A stretch of DNA of 64,000 nucleotides from Candidatus Gastranaerophilales bacterium (GTDB lineage: Bacteria; Cyanobacteriota; Vampirovibrionia; Gastranaerophilales; Gastranaerophilaceae). Within the stretch, counting starts at the first letter, position 1, and each line of letters begins with the position of its first letter. The stretch is taken from NCBI GenBank assembly GCA_944325545.1, contig CALVAM010000002.1, positions 62,001-126,000 on the forward strand. The letters run 5' to 3'. Made by a program: the position numbers and the translations under genes. The notes beneath the pieces are model-generated. The model did no database searches. It was given only the letters and a program-made list of their open reading frames with translations, and was not told the origin of the DNA. Of the stretch, positions 44,536 to 53,709 are shown piece after piece.

Positions 44536-45681
44536 ATGGAAAGAGAAGAATTTGTTAGTGCTAAGAGAATTGTAATAAAACTTGGAACAAATGTTTTACG
44601 AAACGAAGACGGAGAAGTTGCAATTTCGAGGATTTATTCTTTCATTGAAGATATGGCAAAACTTGTTAAACAAGGAAAAGAGGTTATTCTTGTAACAAGT
44701 GGGGCAGTTGGGTTAGGAAAGAAAAAATTGAATCTTGAATCTACTGCAGAAGACGGAGTTAAGCAAGCTTGTGCTGCTATTGGACAAAGTCGTTTAATGT
44801 CTTTTTATGAAAACGGGTTTGGAATTTATGACATTCCAATCGCTCAAATTCTTTTAACAGAAGACGATTTTTCTCTTAGACACAGATATTTGAGCCTTAG
44901 AACAACTTTAAATAAAATACTTGAATTTGGAGTTGTTCCAATTATTAACCAAAATGATACAGTTTCAACGATCAAAATGAACACTGTTTTATCAGGTATG
45001 AAAACTTGTTTTTCTGATAATGATAAATTATCAGCTTTGGTTTCGAGTGAATTAGATGCTGATTTATTAATACTTCTTTCTGATATAAACGGACTTTATA
45101 CAGCCAATCCGAAAGAAGATCCAAAAGCTGAATTAATTAAGGAGGTAGATGGAGTTACTGATGATATTATGGCATTAGGTACCGACGCATCAGAAGGTGG
45201 TCGTGGCGGTATGAGAACAAAACTTGAAGCTGCTAAATTGGTTACACGATTTGGCGGTAAAGTTCTTATTGCTAATGGGAAAATACCTTACGTAATAAGT
45301 AAAATCTTTGATAAAGAAGATATTGGAACAATGTTTTTACCTACAAGCGAAAATCTTTCTGATAAAAAACGTTGGATAGGTTATGCAACAAATATTAGAG
45401 GACAATTAATCGTTAACCAAGGTGCTAAAAAAGCTATTTTGGAACAATATTCAAGTCTTTTACCGATTGGAATTTTAAATGTAATAAATGATTTCAAACA
45501 AGGAGAAGTTGTTTCAATTTGTGATGAAAATAATGTGGAAATTGCTAGAGGAATGGTAAACTATAGTTCTGAAGAATGTAGGAAAATAGTTGGAGCTCAT
45601 TCTGATAACATTGAAGCGATTTTAGGTTATAAAAATTATGATGCCGTTATTACAAGAGATAATATTACCGGTTTATTATAA
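44536..45681 (+). CDS. proB: Glutamate 5-kinase
   Basis: First enzyme of proline synthesis. 381 aa. An N-terminal amino-acid kinase domain (RIVIKLGTNVLRNEDGEV, VTSGAVGLGKKKL, NQNDTVST, DINGLYTANP, GGRGGMRTKLEAA) is followed by a C-terminal PUA domain (about 285-375; GQLIVNQGAKKAIL). It follows thrC by 3 bp with no clear Shine-Dalgarno. The proA partner is not in the window. Confidence 0.96.
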   Translation: MEREEFVSAKRIVIKLGTNVLRNEDGEVAISRIYSFIEDMAKLVKQGKEVILVTSGAVGLGKKKLNLESTAEDGVKQACAAIGQSRLMSFYENGFGIYDIPIAQILLTEDDFSLRHRYLSLRTTLNKILEFGVVPIINQNDTVSTIKMNTVLSGMKTCFSDNDKLSALVSSELDADLLILLSDINGLYTANPKEDPKAELIKEVDGVTDDIMALGTDASEGGRGGMRTKLEAAKLVTRFGGKVLIANGKIPYVISKIFDKEDIGTMFLPTSENLSDKKRWIGYATNIRGQLIVNQGAKKAILEQYSSLLPIGILNVINDFKQGEVVSICDENNVEIARGMVNYSSEECRKIVGAHSDNIEAILGYKNYDAVITRDNITGLL

Positions 45682-45693
45682 TTTTTTTAGATG

Positions 45694-45699
45694 TATAAT
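45694..45699 (+). promoter_or_regulatory. -10 box of the pxpA-dapA run
   Basis: TATAAT directly preceded by TG, 18 nt before the ATG of pxpA, leaving a short leader with AGGGGAA. Confidence 0.45.
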
Positions 45700-45717
45700 T
45701 TATAGGGGAATTTGAAT

Positions 45718-46512
45718 ATGCAGGATACAATAGAGAGAAAATCAATAAAAAATATCGATTTTAACTGCGATTTGGCTCAAGCTTACGGGATATACAAAAA
45801 TAGTCAAGAATATCAACTTTTGGATTATGTAAGTTCTGTAAATATATCTTGCGGGTTTCATGCCGGAGATCCGATGAGTATTAAAGAAGCAATGCTTAAG
45901 GCTAAAGAAAAAAATGTCGCAATTGGTGCTCATATTGGTTTTAATGATATTCAAGGATTTGGCTATCGTCCGGTTGAATTAAAAGATGAAGAATTAGAAG
46001 CTTTAGTAATCTATCAGGTTGGAGCAATCATGTCTTTTGCAAAAGCTTTTGGGTTGGGTATTGAACACGTTAGACCGCACGGTGCAATGTATAAAATGGC
46101 AGGTGAAGATTTTACATTTTCTACTGTGATTGCAAAAGCAATTAAAAAATGTTCTGATTGGCTTGTTTATTATGCTCCGGCTGGTGAGGTGACTCAAAAA
46201 GTTGGGGATTACGTTAATATTCAAGTTGCTCAAGAAATCAGTTTAGAAAAAACTTATAGAGAAGATTTATCTATTGATTATTCAATTCCTGATAATACAA
46301 ATAATTATGAAATGATAAAAAGATTTCAACATTTATTGCATACTTCACAAATTAGAAATAATTTAGGCGGAATGAATTTTGTTGAAGTTGATACAATACA
46401 TTTTTCTAATAAATACAAAAATTCTTTAGAATTAATACAACAAGCAAGGAATTTAATAACTCCTGCTCCAGTAAATTATATTAATGCAAAAGCTTCCGGA
46501 TGGGTGGATTAG
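45718..46512 (+). CDS. pxpA: 5-oxoprolinase subunit A (LamB/YcsF family)
   Basis: 264 aa from ATG 45718, chosen over the TTG at 45712 because AGGGGAA is 8 nt upstream. LamB/YcsF signatures: DFNCDLAQAYG, VNISCGFHAGDP, IGAHIGFNDIQGFGYR and VRPHGAMYKMA. PxpA normally works with PxpB and PxpC in ATP-dependent cleavage of 5-oxoproline (pyroglutamate); neither partner is adjacent, so the activity is inferred from family. yvcK starts 3 bp downstream. Confidence 0.88.
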   Translation: MQDTIERKSIKNIDFNCDLAQAYGIYKNSQEYQLLDYVSSVNISCGFHAGDPMSIKEAMLKAKEKNVAIGAHIGFNDIQGFGYRPVELKDEELEALVIYQVGAIMSFAKAFGLGIEHVRPHGAMYKMAGEDFTFSTVIAKAIKKCSDWLVYYAPAGEVTQKVGDYVNIQVAQEISLEKTYREDLSIDYSIPDNTNNYEMIKRFQHLLHTSQIRNNLGGMNFVEVDTIHFSNKYKNSLELIQQARNLITPAPVNYINAKASGWVD

Positions 46513-46515
46513 ATT

Positions 46516-47826
46516 ATGTTTTTCAAATTAAAAAATAATGTAAAAGTAACAAAAGATATGGGTTGGTTAATTCCAGGATTAGAAGTAAAACGTTGGTTTC
46601 TTTTAATTTTTATCGGCTCAATTATGATAGTATTAGGTTTTATGGTTCTTGCAAATGTAAGACCAATATATTTAACGCTAGAATTAATAAGAAAAGCCGC
46701 ATTAATCTTGCCATCAAATTTCTTAGCAGCATTATTTATTTTGATTGGTTCGATAATATTTTTCAAAGGTTGGCAAAAAACAACTTTATCAATTATGGAT
46801 ATGGATTCTAAAAAAGGTAATGATTCTATTTTAGAAAAATTATATCGCAGAAGAAAATTGAATAAAGGTGCAAAAATAGTAGCGATAGGCGGAGGAACAG
46901 GTCTATCAATGTTATTAAGAGGTATAAAAAAATATACCAACAATATTACTGCAATTGTAACAGTAGGTGATGACGGCGGAAGTTCTGGAAGATTGAGAGA
47001 AGAAATGGGAATTCTTCCACCAGGAGATATTAGAAATTGTATTGCTGCATTAGCCGATGATGAAGATTTAATTACAAAACTTTTTCAATATCGTTTTAAG
47101 TATGGAGAAGGTTTAGAAGGGCATAGTTTTGGAAATTTGTTTTTGACTGCATTGTGTGCAATTACTGGTGATATGGTAAGAGCGGTTAAAGAATCTTCAA
47201 ATGTATTAAATATAAGAGGTGTCGTTCTTCCTGCAACATTGGATGATATGAAATTGGCTGCAATTTTTGAAGATGGAAGAATTGTTAAAGGTGAATCTAA
47301 TATTCCGGAACAACACGGGAAGATTAAAAAATTATTTACGGATCCTGAAGTTTGTCATGCTTTGCCGGAAGCAATTGCAGCAATTAAGGATGCGGATTTA
47401 ATAATTTTAGGACCGGGAAGCTTATATACAAGTGTTATTCCGAATTTGCTTGTAGAAGGAATAGTTGAAGCTATTGAGAAATCTCACGCTAAGAAAATTT
47501 ATGTATGCAATATTATGACACAACCGGGAGAAACTGATGATTATTCAGTAGCAAGTCACGTAAATGCTTTGATTGCTCACGCAAAAGGTAAGAAAATTAT
47601 TGATGCAGTCTTAGTGAATAATTTATTACCTGATAATATTTCAGAAGGATATGCAAAAAGTGGTTCAATACCTGTAAGATTGGATATGGAAAACATTGCT
47701 CCTATAGGTATTGAAGTTGTATCTCAAAAATTAATTCAAGAAAGTAAAGAAGGTCTTGTCAGACACTGTTCTAAAAGGGTAGCTAGAGCTGTTTATTACT
47801 GGTATAGAAAAGCAACAAAAAAATAA
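46516..47826 (+). CDS. yvcK: Gluconeogenesis factor YvcK/CofD-like, membrane-anchored
   Basis: 436 aa. Residues 1-85 carry two hydrophobic helices (about 27-49 and 60-85) before a UPF0052/YvcK domain: KIVAIGGGTGLSMLLRG, TVGDDGGSSGRLREE, LPPGDIRNCIAALAD and GPGSLYTSVIPNL. YvcK proteins bind UDP-sugars and balance carbon flux to peptidoglycan. The N-terminal membrane segment is not in B. subtilis YvcK; cyanobacterial forms can have one. The coupling with pan genes probably reflects a housekeeping operon. Confidence 0.92.
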   Translation: MFFKLKNNVKVTKDMGWLIPGLEVKRWFLLIFIGSIMIVLGFMVLANVRPIYLTLELIRKAALILPSNFLAALFILIGSIIFFKGWQKTTLSIMDMDSKKGNDSILEKLYRRRKLNKGAKIVAIGGGTGLSMLLRGIKKYTNNITAIVTVGDDGGSSGRLREEMGILPPGDIRNCIAALADDEDLITKLFQYRFKYGEGLEGHSFGNLFLTALCAITGDMVRAVKESSNVLNIRGVVLPATLDDMKLAAIFEDGRIVKGESNIPEQHGKIKKLFTDPEVCHALPEAIAAIKDADLIILGPGSLYTSVIPNLLVEGIVEAIEKSHAKKIYVCNIMTQPGETDDYSVASHVNALIAHAKGKKIIDAVLVNNLLPDNISEGYAKSGSIPVRLDMENIAPIGIEVVSQKLIQESKEGLVRHCSKRVARAVYYWYRKATKK

Positions 47827-47827
47827 T

Positions 47828-48658
47828 ATGAAAACAATTAATCATTTTAAAAAATTAAAAGCTAATAATGAAAAAATTGCAATGCTTACGGCATATGATT
47901 ATTCTACTGCACAGATTTTAGATAAAATTGATATCGATGGAATATTAGTTGGTGATTCTTTAGCCATGGTCGCTTTAGGGTACGAAAATACATATAATAT
48001 TACAATTGATGAAATGTTAGTTTTTGTAAAAGCGGTCGCAAGAGGTGCCAGAAATTCTTTTATCATAGGTGATATGCCATTTATGAGTTATAATCTTTCT
48101 GTCGAACAAGGACTAGAAAATGCTTCTAAAATGATTAAAGCCGGTGCATCTGCTGTTAAAATGGAAGGTTGTAATGAACATATTATAGCCTTAATTAAAA
48201 GAAGCGTAGAATCAGGAATTCCTGTTTTAGGTCATTTGGGATTTACCCCTCAACTTATGAATACAATTGGCGGACATAAAATTCAAGGAAAAACAAGTAA
48301 TCAAATTGATATAATTTTAGAAAGTGCTAAAAAACTTCAAGAAGCAGGATGTTTTGCAATTGTATTGGAACTTATGCCAACAGAGGCTGCTAAATATATT
48401 ACAGATAATCTCAATATTCCAACAATAGGAATTGGTGCGGGAAAAGATTGTTCGGGACAAATTGTTGTGACTGATGATATTTTAGGAAAATTTACAGATT
48501 TTGTTCCAAAATTCGTGAAAAAATATACAAATTTAAATGAAATAACTTTTAACGCTTTACAAGAATATAAAAAAGAAGTTAAAGAAATTATTTTTCCTTC
48601 CGATAAAGAGTCTTTTGAACTTGTTTTGGAAGAAAAGATAAAATTAGGGGTAGAATAA
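47828..48658 (+). CDS. panB: 3-methyl-2-oxobutanoate hydroxymethyltransferase
   Basis: First committed step of pantothenate synthesis (ketopantoate formation). 276 aa. Signatures: MLTAYDYSTAQILDK, GDSLAMVALGY, KMEGC and HLGFTPQLMNTIGGHKIQG, with Glu of VLELMP near 180. It starts 1 bp after yvcK with no ribosome site, implying coupling. Its TAA overlaps the panC ATG by one base. Confidence 0.96.
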   Translation: MKTINHFKKLKANNEKIAMLTAYDYSTAQILDKIDIDGILVGDSLAMVALGYENTYNITIDEMLVFVKAVARGARNSFIIGDMPFMSYNLSVEQGLENASKMIKAGASAVKMEGCNEHIIALIKRSVESGIPVLGHLGFTPQLMNTIGGHKIQGKTSNQIDIILESAKKLQEAGCFAIVLELMPTEAAKYITDNLNIPTIGIGAGKDCSGQIVVTDDILGKFTDFVPKFVKKYTNLNEITFNALQEYKKEVKEIIFPSDKESFELVLEEKIKLGVE

Positions 48659-49512
48659 TGTTGGTACATAAAATTAGTGAAGTAAGAGAAAAAGTAAAAG
48701 GATGGGATGGTTTAAAAATAGGGCTTGTTCCGACAATGGGTGCTTTGCATGAAGGTCATTTGAGCCTAATAAAAAAGGCAAAAGAAACTTGTGATAAAGT
48801 GGTTGTTTCAGTTTTTGTTAATCCTATTCAATTTGGTCCTTCTGAAGATTATGATAAGTATCCGCGTACGTTAGAAAATGATATGGAATTATGTAATAAA
48901 GAAGGAGTTGATTTAGTTTTTGCACCTTCTCCAAGTGAGATGTATGGTGAAAATATTAGACTTTCTAATGATAATTTAACTTATGTTTGTCCTCCATTTT
49001 TCTATGTAAATAAATTGTGCGGAAAATCAAGAATTGGGCATTTTGACGGAGTTTGTACCGTTGTTTTAAAATTGTTCAATATAGTTCAACCGGATTGTGC
49101 CTTTTTTGGACAAAAAGACGCTCAACAAGTAATCATAGTTAAAAAAATGGTTAAAGATTTAAATGTTCCTGTTCAAATTATTCAATGTCCAATTGTAAGA
49201 GAAGAATCAGGGTTGGCTTTAAGTTCAAGAAATAAGTATTTAAGTGAAAACGGGAAAAAAGAAGCACTTGTTCTTAGTCAAATTTTGAATAATATAAAAG
49301 CTTGTTATAAAAAAGGAATTACTGATATTGAAGCTTTAAAAGAAACAGCTTATAGTTATTTAAAAGATAAACACGAATTAGAATATTTAGAAATCTTAGA
49401 TAAAAATACTTTGGAAGAAAACAAAAATGCAGATGAAAATTCTATAGCTCTTATAGCTTGCAGAGTAGAAAATGTTAGACTTATTGATAATATTTATTTA
49501 GGAGAAATTTAG
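48658..49512 (+). CDS. panC: Pantothenate synthetase
   Basis: ATP-dependent condensation of pantoate and beta-alanine. 284 aa. Signatures: GLVPTMGALHEGHLSLIKKA, VSVFVNPIQFGP, FFGQKDAQQ and LALSSRNKYL. Stop-start overlap with panB (TAATG). The next gene starts directly after its stop. Confidence 0.96.
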   Translation: MLVHKISEVREKVKGWDGLKIGLVPTMGALHEGHLSLIKKAKETCDKVVVSVFVNPIQFGPSEDYDKYPRTLENDMELCNKEGVDLVFAPSPSEMYGENIRLSNDNLTYVCPPFFYVNKLCGKSRIGHFDGVCTVVLKLFNIVQPDCAFFGQKDAQQVIIVKKMVKDLNVPVQIIQCPIVREESGLALSSRNKYLSENGKKEALVLSQILNNIKACYKKGITDIEALKETAYSYLKDKHELEYLEILDKNTLEENKNADENSIALIACRVENVRLIDNIYLGEI

Positions 49513-50364
49513 ATGCAAAAACTTACATCCAAAAGCTTTGAATTTATAAAAAATATTCTTTATTTTTTTAAAATATTTGTAATTTTTTCAATATTAATGC
49601 TTTTGTTTGAATGGGTGGAACATCTTTTGAATACAAATTGGGCTTGGTTGAATTTCATAAGACCATTATTGAATTCTGTATTAAAAATGTCTGAATCCAT
49701 AAATAAAGGATCAATTAATCTTTTAGGAGCTTTATTTGAATTCAAATATGGCATTGCATTAATTATTTTCACTGTTATTTATTATGTTATAAATGGTTTA
49801 ATATTTTTAAATTCTCTATTAGAAAAAATTGTTATAAATACTCAAACTTTATGTAAAAAAATTGAAGAGGATAGATTTAATAAATCTCTACAGGAAGATA
49901 TAAATAAAAAACAACGACAAATAAAAAAATTTTCAATAGCAATAAAAACTAAAGCAAAACAAAAATTTAAGCATCAGGAAATTAATGTAGATATTAGTGA
50001 ACAAAATGTATTAATGAATAAGTACATAATGGAAAAATTATCGGTTATACCAAAAGAATTTAATGGTGGATTTTTGTATGAATTTCACGACTTTAACCAG
50101 ATAGATTCTGTATTAGAAATAATGTTTAAAGTTTTAAAATCAACAGCACCAATAGAATATGCAATAAGCGTTCAAGTAAATAATAATTATACTTTATTGG
50201 AGAAGTTAATGTCATTGGACTATTACGGAAAAATTATAATGTCGTCTGATACATCTTTCAGATATCAATTTAATTCTTTGCATAAATATGAGACTTCGCA
50301 GGTAGGAATTTTTCAAAATGGTGATCAGACAGTAGAAGTTCATGAATTTAAAGAAATTATGTAG
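49513..50364 (+). CDS. Conserved-looking membrane protein of unknown function
   Basis: 283 aa. Two N-terminal membrane helices (about 15-37 and 74-98) are followed by a basic coiled-coil segment (about 105-150; IEEDRFNKSLQEDINKKQRQ) and a soluble C-terminal domain (about 165-283), all probably cytoplasmic. No family is recognised. The ATG is immediately next to the panC TAG, with AGGAG inside the panC end, so it is coexpressed with pantothenate synthesis. dapA has its own -10 just after this gene's stop. Confidence 0.65.
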   Translation: MQKLTSKSFEFIKNILYFFKIFVIFSILMLLFEWVEHLLNTNWAWLNFIRPLLNSVLKMSESINKGSINLLGALFEFKYGIALIIFTVIYYVINGLIFLNSLLEKIVINTQTLCKKIEEDRFNKSLQEDINKKQRQIKKFSIAIKTKAKQKFKHQEINVDISEQNVLMNKYIMEKLSVIPKEFNGGFLYEFHDFNQIDSVLEIMFKVLKSTAPIEYAISVQVNNNYTLLEKLMSLDYYGKIIMSSDTSFRYQFNSLHKYETSQVGIFQNGDQTVEVHEFKEIM

Positions 50365-50370
50365 TATAAT
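50365..50370 (+). promoter_or_regulatory. -10 box of dapA
   Basis: TATAAT abutting the stop codon of the membrane-protein gene, 24 nt before the dapA ATG; AAAGGAG follows in the leader. Confidence 0.45.
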
Positions 50371-50394
50371 AGGACGGGAAAAAGGAGTTATATT

Positions 50395-51273
50395 ATGAGA
50401 TATGATGCAGGTGAAGTAATAACGGCAATGGTAACCCCATTTAACGAAAAAAGGGAAATAGATTATGAAAAAGTAGAAGCACTTGCATATCAATTGGTAC
50501 ATACAGGTTCAGATGCAGTATTAGTAACAGGAACAACCGGCGAATCCCCAACTCTTACACACGAAGAAGAAATAGAAATTTTAAGCAGTGTAAAAAGAGC
50601 TGTTAATAATCAAGGTAAAGTTATTATGGGAACAGGCTCAAATTCAACCGAAACTGCTGTTATGATGGCAAAATTAGCTCAGAAAGAAGGAGCTGATGCG
50701 ATTCTGTCAGTTGTCCCTTATTATAATAAGCCTTCACAAGCAGGTATGATAGAACATTTTTCCGCAATAGCAGAAGCAGTAGATTTGCCAATTATTTTAT
50801 ATAATATACCATCAAGAACGGGTGTTAATATGTCGGTTGAAACAGTTAAAAATTTGGCAAGAAAATATGAAAATATAGTTGCATTAAAACAAAGTTTTGG
50901 TGATATGGATGTGGTTACAGAATTAAAGTTAAATTGTCCAAAAGATTTTACAATATATTCTGGTGATGATAGTTTGACTCTTCCAATGTTATCAGTTGGT
51001 GCTCACGGCGTAATTTCTGTTGCATCGCATTTGTTTGGTAAAGAAATTAAATCTATGATTAGAAATTTTAAAACCGGAGATTTTATGACTGCAAAAAATA
51101 TGCATCAAAAATTATATCCGATTTTCAAAAAATTATTTATGGCACCAAACCCTGTTCCAGTAAAAGCAGCTTTAGCTTATAGAGGAATAATAGAAGAATA
51201 TGTAAGAAGACCTTTGGTGGAACTTACAAAATCAGAAAAAGCTGAATTAATTTTTACTCTTGATTCAATATAA
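50395..51273 (+). CDS. dapA: 4-hydroxy-tetrahydrodipicolinate synthase
   Basis: Condenses pyruvate with aspartate semialdehyde in the lysine/diaminopimelate pathway. 292 aa. Schiff-base Lys K165 (VALKQSFG), catalytic Tyr Y136 (YNIPSRTG) and GTTGESPTL near 47. Strong AAAGGAG. It competes with Hom, also in this window, for aspartate semialdehyde. Confidence 0.97.
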   Translation: MRYDAGEVITAMVTPFNEKREIDYEKVEALAYQLVHTGSDAVLVTGTTGESPTLTHEEEIEILSSVKRAVNNQGKVIMGTGSNSTETAVMMAKLAQKEGADAILSVVPYYNKPSQAGMIEHFSAIAEAVDLPIILYNIPSRTGVNMSVETVKNLARKYENIVALKQSFGDMDVVTELKLNCPKDFTIYSGDDSLTLPMLSVGAHGVISVASHLFGKEIKSMIRNFKTGDFMTAKNMHQKLYPIFKKLFMAPNPVPVKAALAYRGIIEEYVRRPLVELTKSEKAELIFTLDSI

Positions 51274-51342
51274 TCAGTCGGGTAAGATATAAATTTTAAG
51301 ACTTGGATTAAAATTATAGATAATATAATAAGGAGTATATAA

Positions 51343-52650
51343 ATGAAAAACAAATTAATAATGTTTTGGGCAATTGTAGTGATAGTAATTGCTTCCATTA
51401 TTACAATTTTCGTTAAACCGACAAAACTAGGCTTAGATTTAGTCGGAGGCTCAAGATTAGTACTTGAAGCTCAAACAACAGATACAATTGCACAGATTAC
51501 GCCGGATATGATGGCAAGCTTACAATTTGCAATTGAAAATCGTGTTAATAAACTTGGTGTTTCAGAAACAGTAGTTCAAAGAGCAGGCGATAGACGTCTT
51601 GTTGTTGAAATTCCGGATGTTTCAGACTTAAACCAAGCAAAAGCATATTTAGGTGAAACAGCAGAATTAGATTTTAGAAAACCTGTTATGAAAGATGGTG
51701 AACCTGAATGGGTTGCGACAGGTTTAACCGGTAAAGATTTATCAAGAGCAAATTTAAGCACCAACTCTCAAAATGGTCAGTGGGTTGTTGATTTGGAATT
51801 TAATAATGAAGGAACTAAAAAATTCGCTGATTTAACAAAACAACTTGTCGGTCAACCAATGGCAATATTTTTTAACGGAGAATTACAATCAGCACCTGTA
51901 ATTAGAGAAGCTATTCCAAGTGGAAGAGCTCAAATTTCAGGTGGCGATAACGGATTTGTTTACGAAGAAGCTAAGACAATGGTAGATTTGCTAAATGCCG
52001 GAGCTTTGCCAATTCCTGCTAAAATAATTGAAGAAAATACAGTTGGTCCGACTTTAGGTGCGGATAGTATCGCAAAATCAAAAGTAGCCGGTGCTATAGG
52101 GTTAGGTTTTGTAATGCTATTTATGGCTATTTATTATAGAGCACCTGGAGTTATTGCCGATATAGCTTTGGTAATATATGGATTAATGTTATTTGCTTTA
52201 TTTAAAGCTATTCCTATTACATTGACTTTAGCAGGTATCGCAGGATTTATTCTTAGTATCGGTATGGCGGTTGATGCTAATATCTTAATCTTTGAAAGAA
52301 CTAAAGAAGAATTAAGAGCAGGTAGAACATTATTTACCGCAATTAATTCCGGTTTTGATAGAGCATTTACAAGTATTTTTGACTCTAATATGACTACAAT
52401 TATTACTTGTACAATCCTCTATTACTGCGGAACAAGTATTGTTAGAGGGTTTGCTTTAACTCTTGCAATAGGTGTTATAGTTTCAATGTTTAGTGCTATT
52501 ACAATTACTAAAAATTTCATGCATCTAATTTTTGGAACAGGAAAACTACAACATCCTGAACTCTTCGGACTTAGAAAAGATGAAATTAATGAAGGTTTTC
52601 AAGCTGTTGAAACTAAACGCGAAAAAGCTAAATTTGGAATTTTAGACTAA
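51343..52650 (+). CDS. secD: Protein translocase subunit SecD
   Basis: Sec-associated subunit using the proton gradient to pull exported proteins. 435 aa, a shorter form. N-terminal membrane helix (about 5-24), LGLDLVGGSRLVLEA, periplasmic P1 domain (about 40-250) and a C-terminal six-helix block (GVIADIALVIYGL, GMAVDANILIFERTKEEL). AAGGAG supports the start. It pairs with secF 18 bp downstream. Confidence 0.95.
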   Translation: MKNKLIMFWAIVVIVIASIITIFVKPTKLGLDLVGGSRLVLEAQTTDTIAQITPDMMASLQFAIENRVNKLGVSETVVQRAGDRRLVVEIPDVSDLNQAKAYLGETAELDFRKPVMKDGEPEWVATGLTGKDLSRANLSTNSQNGQWVVDLEFNNEGTKKFADLTKQLVGQPMAIFFNGELQSAPVIREAIPSGRAQISGGDNGFVYEEAKTMVDLLNAGALPIPAKIIEENTVGPTLGADSIAKSKVAGAIGLGFVMLFMAIYYRAPGVIADIALVIYGLMLFALFKAIPITLTLAGIAGFILSIGMAVDANILIFERTKEELRAGRTLFTAINSGFDRAFTSIFDSNMTTIITCTILYYCGTSIVRGFALTLAIGVIVSMFSAITITKNFMHLIFGTGKLQHPELFGLRKDEINEGFQAVETKREKAKFGILD

Positions 52651-52668
52651 TTAAATGAGGATAATAAA

Positions 52669-53628
52669 ATGAAATTAAAATTAGATATAGTAAAAAATAG
52701 ATTCATATTTCTAGCATTATCTGCTTGCTTATTATTACCAGGGATTGTAGCGATGATTTATTCAACAATAACTTATCCGACTCATACTCCATTGAAAGTC
52801 GGTATTGATTATACAGGTGGTACAACATTACAATATGGAATTAAAGAAAATATTTCTAATGAAAAATTAAGTGAAGTAAGAAATAATCTTGAACAAGGCG
52901 GCATTGATAATCCATATTTGCAGATTATTCACGTTAACTCTCAAGATAATAATGATTTAAAATCAATTCTTTCAATAAGAACAAAATTTATTGAAGAAGG
53001 TTCTGAAACACAAAATAATATTACTAATATCGTATCTAAAGACTTCAATGGAGCAGAATTAGTTCAAGTATCCTCTGTTGGACCTACTCTTGGGGTTGAA
53101 CTTTTTAAAAATTCACTAATTGCATTATCTTTAGCTCTTATTGGAATTATTGCTTATCTAACATTTAGATTTCAATTTGATTACGCTTTATCTGCAATAT
53201 TGGGACTTGTTCACGATACAATATTTGTTCTCGGAGTATTTTCTATATTAGGATTGTTTTATGATGTGCAAATTGATGCATTGTTTGTAACAGCTTTATT
53301 AACTGTAATCGGTTTTTCTGTTCACGATACAATTGTTGTGTTTGACAGAGTTCGTGAAAATTTAAAATATTATTCAAAGAAAATGTCTTTTGGAGAAATT
53401 ATGAATGCAAGTATTAACCAAACTCTTGCAAGAAGTATTAATACTTCTCTAACTACTCTTATAACTCTATTGGCTTTATATTTCTTAGGCGGAGTTACAA
53501 CTAGAGATTTTGTACTTGCAATGATTTTAGGTATCACTGTTGGTACTTATTCAAGTATCTTCTTCTGTTCAACTCTTGTTGATATTTGGGAAGATAAAAA
53601 AATGATAAAACAAAAAGTTTCAGCTTAA
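52669..53628 (+). CDS. secF: Protein translocase subunit SecF
   Basis: Partner of SecD. 319 aa. N-terminal membrane helix (about 12-32), KVGIDYTGGTTLQYG, a short periplasmic domain, then five more helices with VHDTIFVLGVFS and FSVHDTIVVFDRVREN near 215-225. GAGGA precedes the ATG. A strong terminator follows. Confidence 0.95.
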   Translation: MKLKLDIVKNRFIFLALSACLLLPGIVAMIYSTITYPTHTPLKVGIDYTGGTTLQYGIKENISNEKLSEVRNNLEQGGIDNPYLQIIHVNSQDNNDLKSILSIRTKFIEEGSETQNNITNIVSKDFNGAELVQVSSVGPTLGVELFKNSLIALSLALIGIIAYLTFRFQFDYALSAILGLVHDTIFVLGVFSILGLFYDVQIDALFVTALLTVIGFSVHDTIVVFDRVRENLKYYSKKMSFGEIMNASINQTLARSINTSLTTLITLLALYFLGGVTTRDFVLAMILGITVGTYSSIFFCSTLVDIWEDKKMIKQKVSA

Positions 53629-53632
53629 TCAT

Positions 53633-53668
53633 AAAAAGGAAAATATTATTAATGATATTTTCCTTTTT
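53633..53668 (+). terminator. secDF terminator
   Basis: Perfect 14-bp stem (53633-53646 with 53655-53668) and an 8-nt loop, ending in a T-run. Confidence 0.9.
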
Positions 53669-53709
53669 TATTAGCAAAAAAATTTATGAGAAGTTTTTAA
53701 TAAGCAACT

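Noticed and set aside
51324-51329. TATAAT upstream of secD as a promoter
   Set aside because: It touches the AAGGAG ribosome site, so a normal start would remove that site; the -35 candidate is only 15 bp away.
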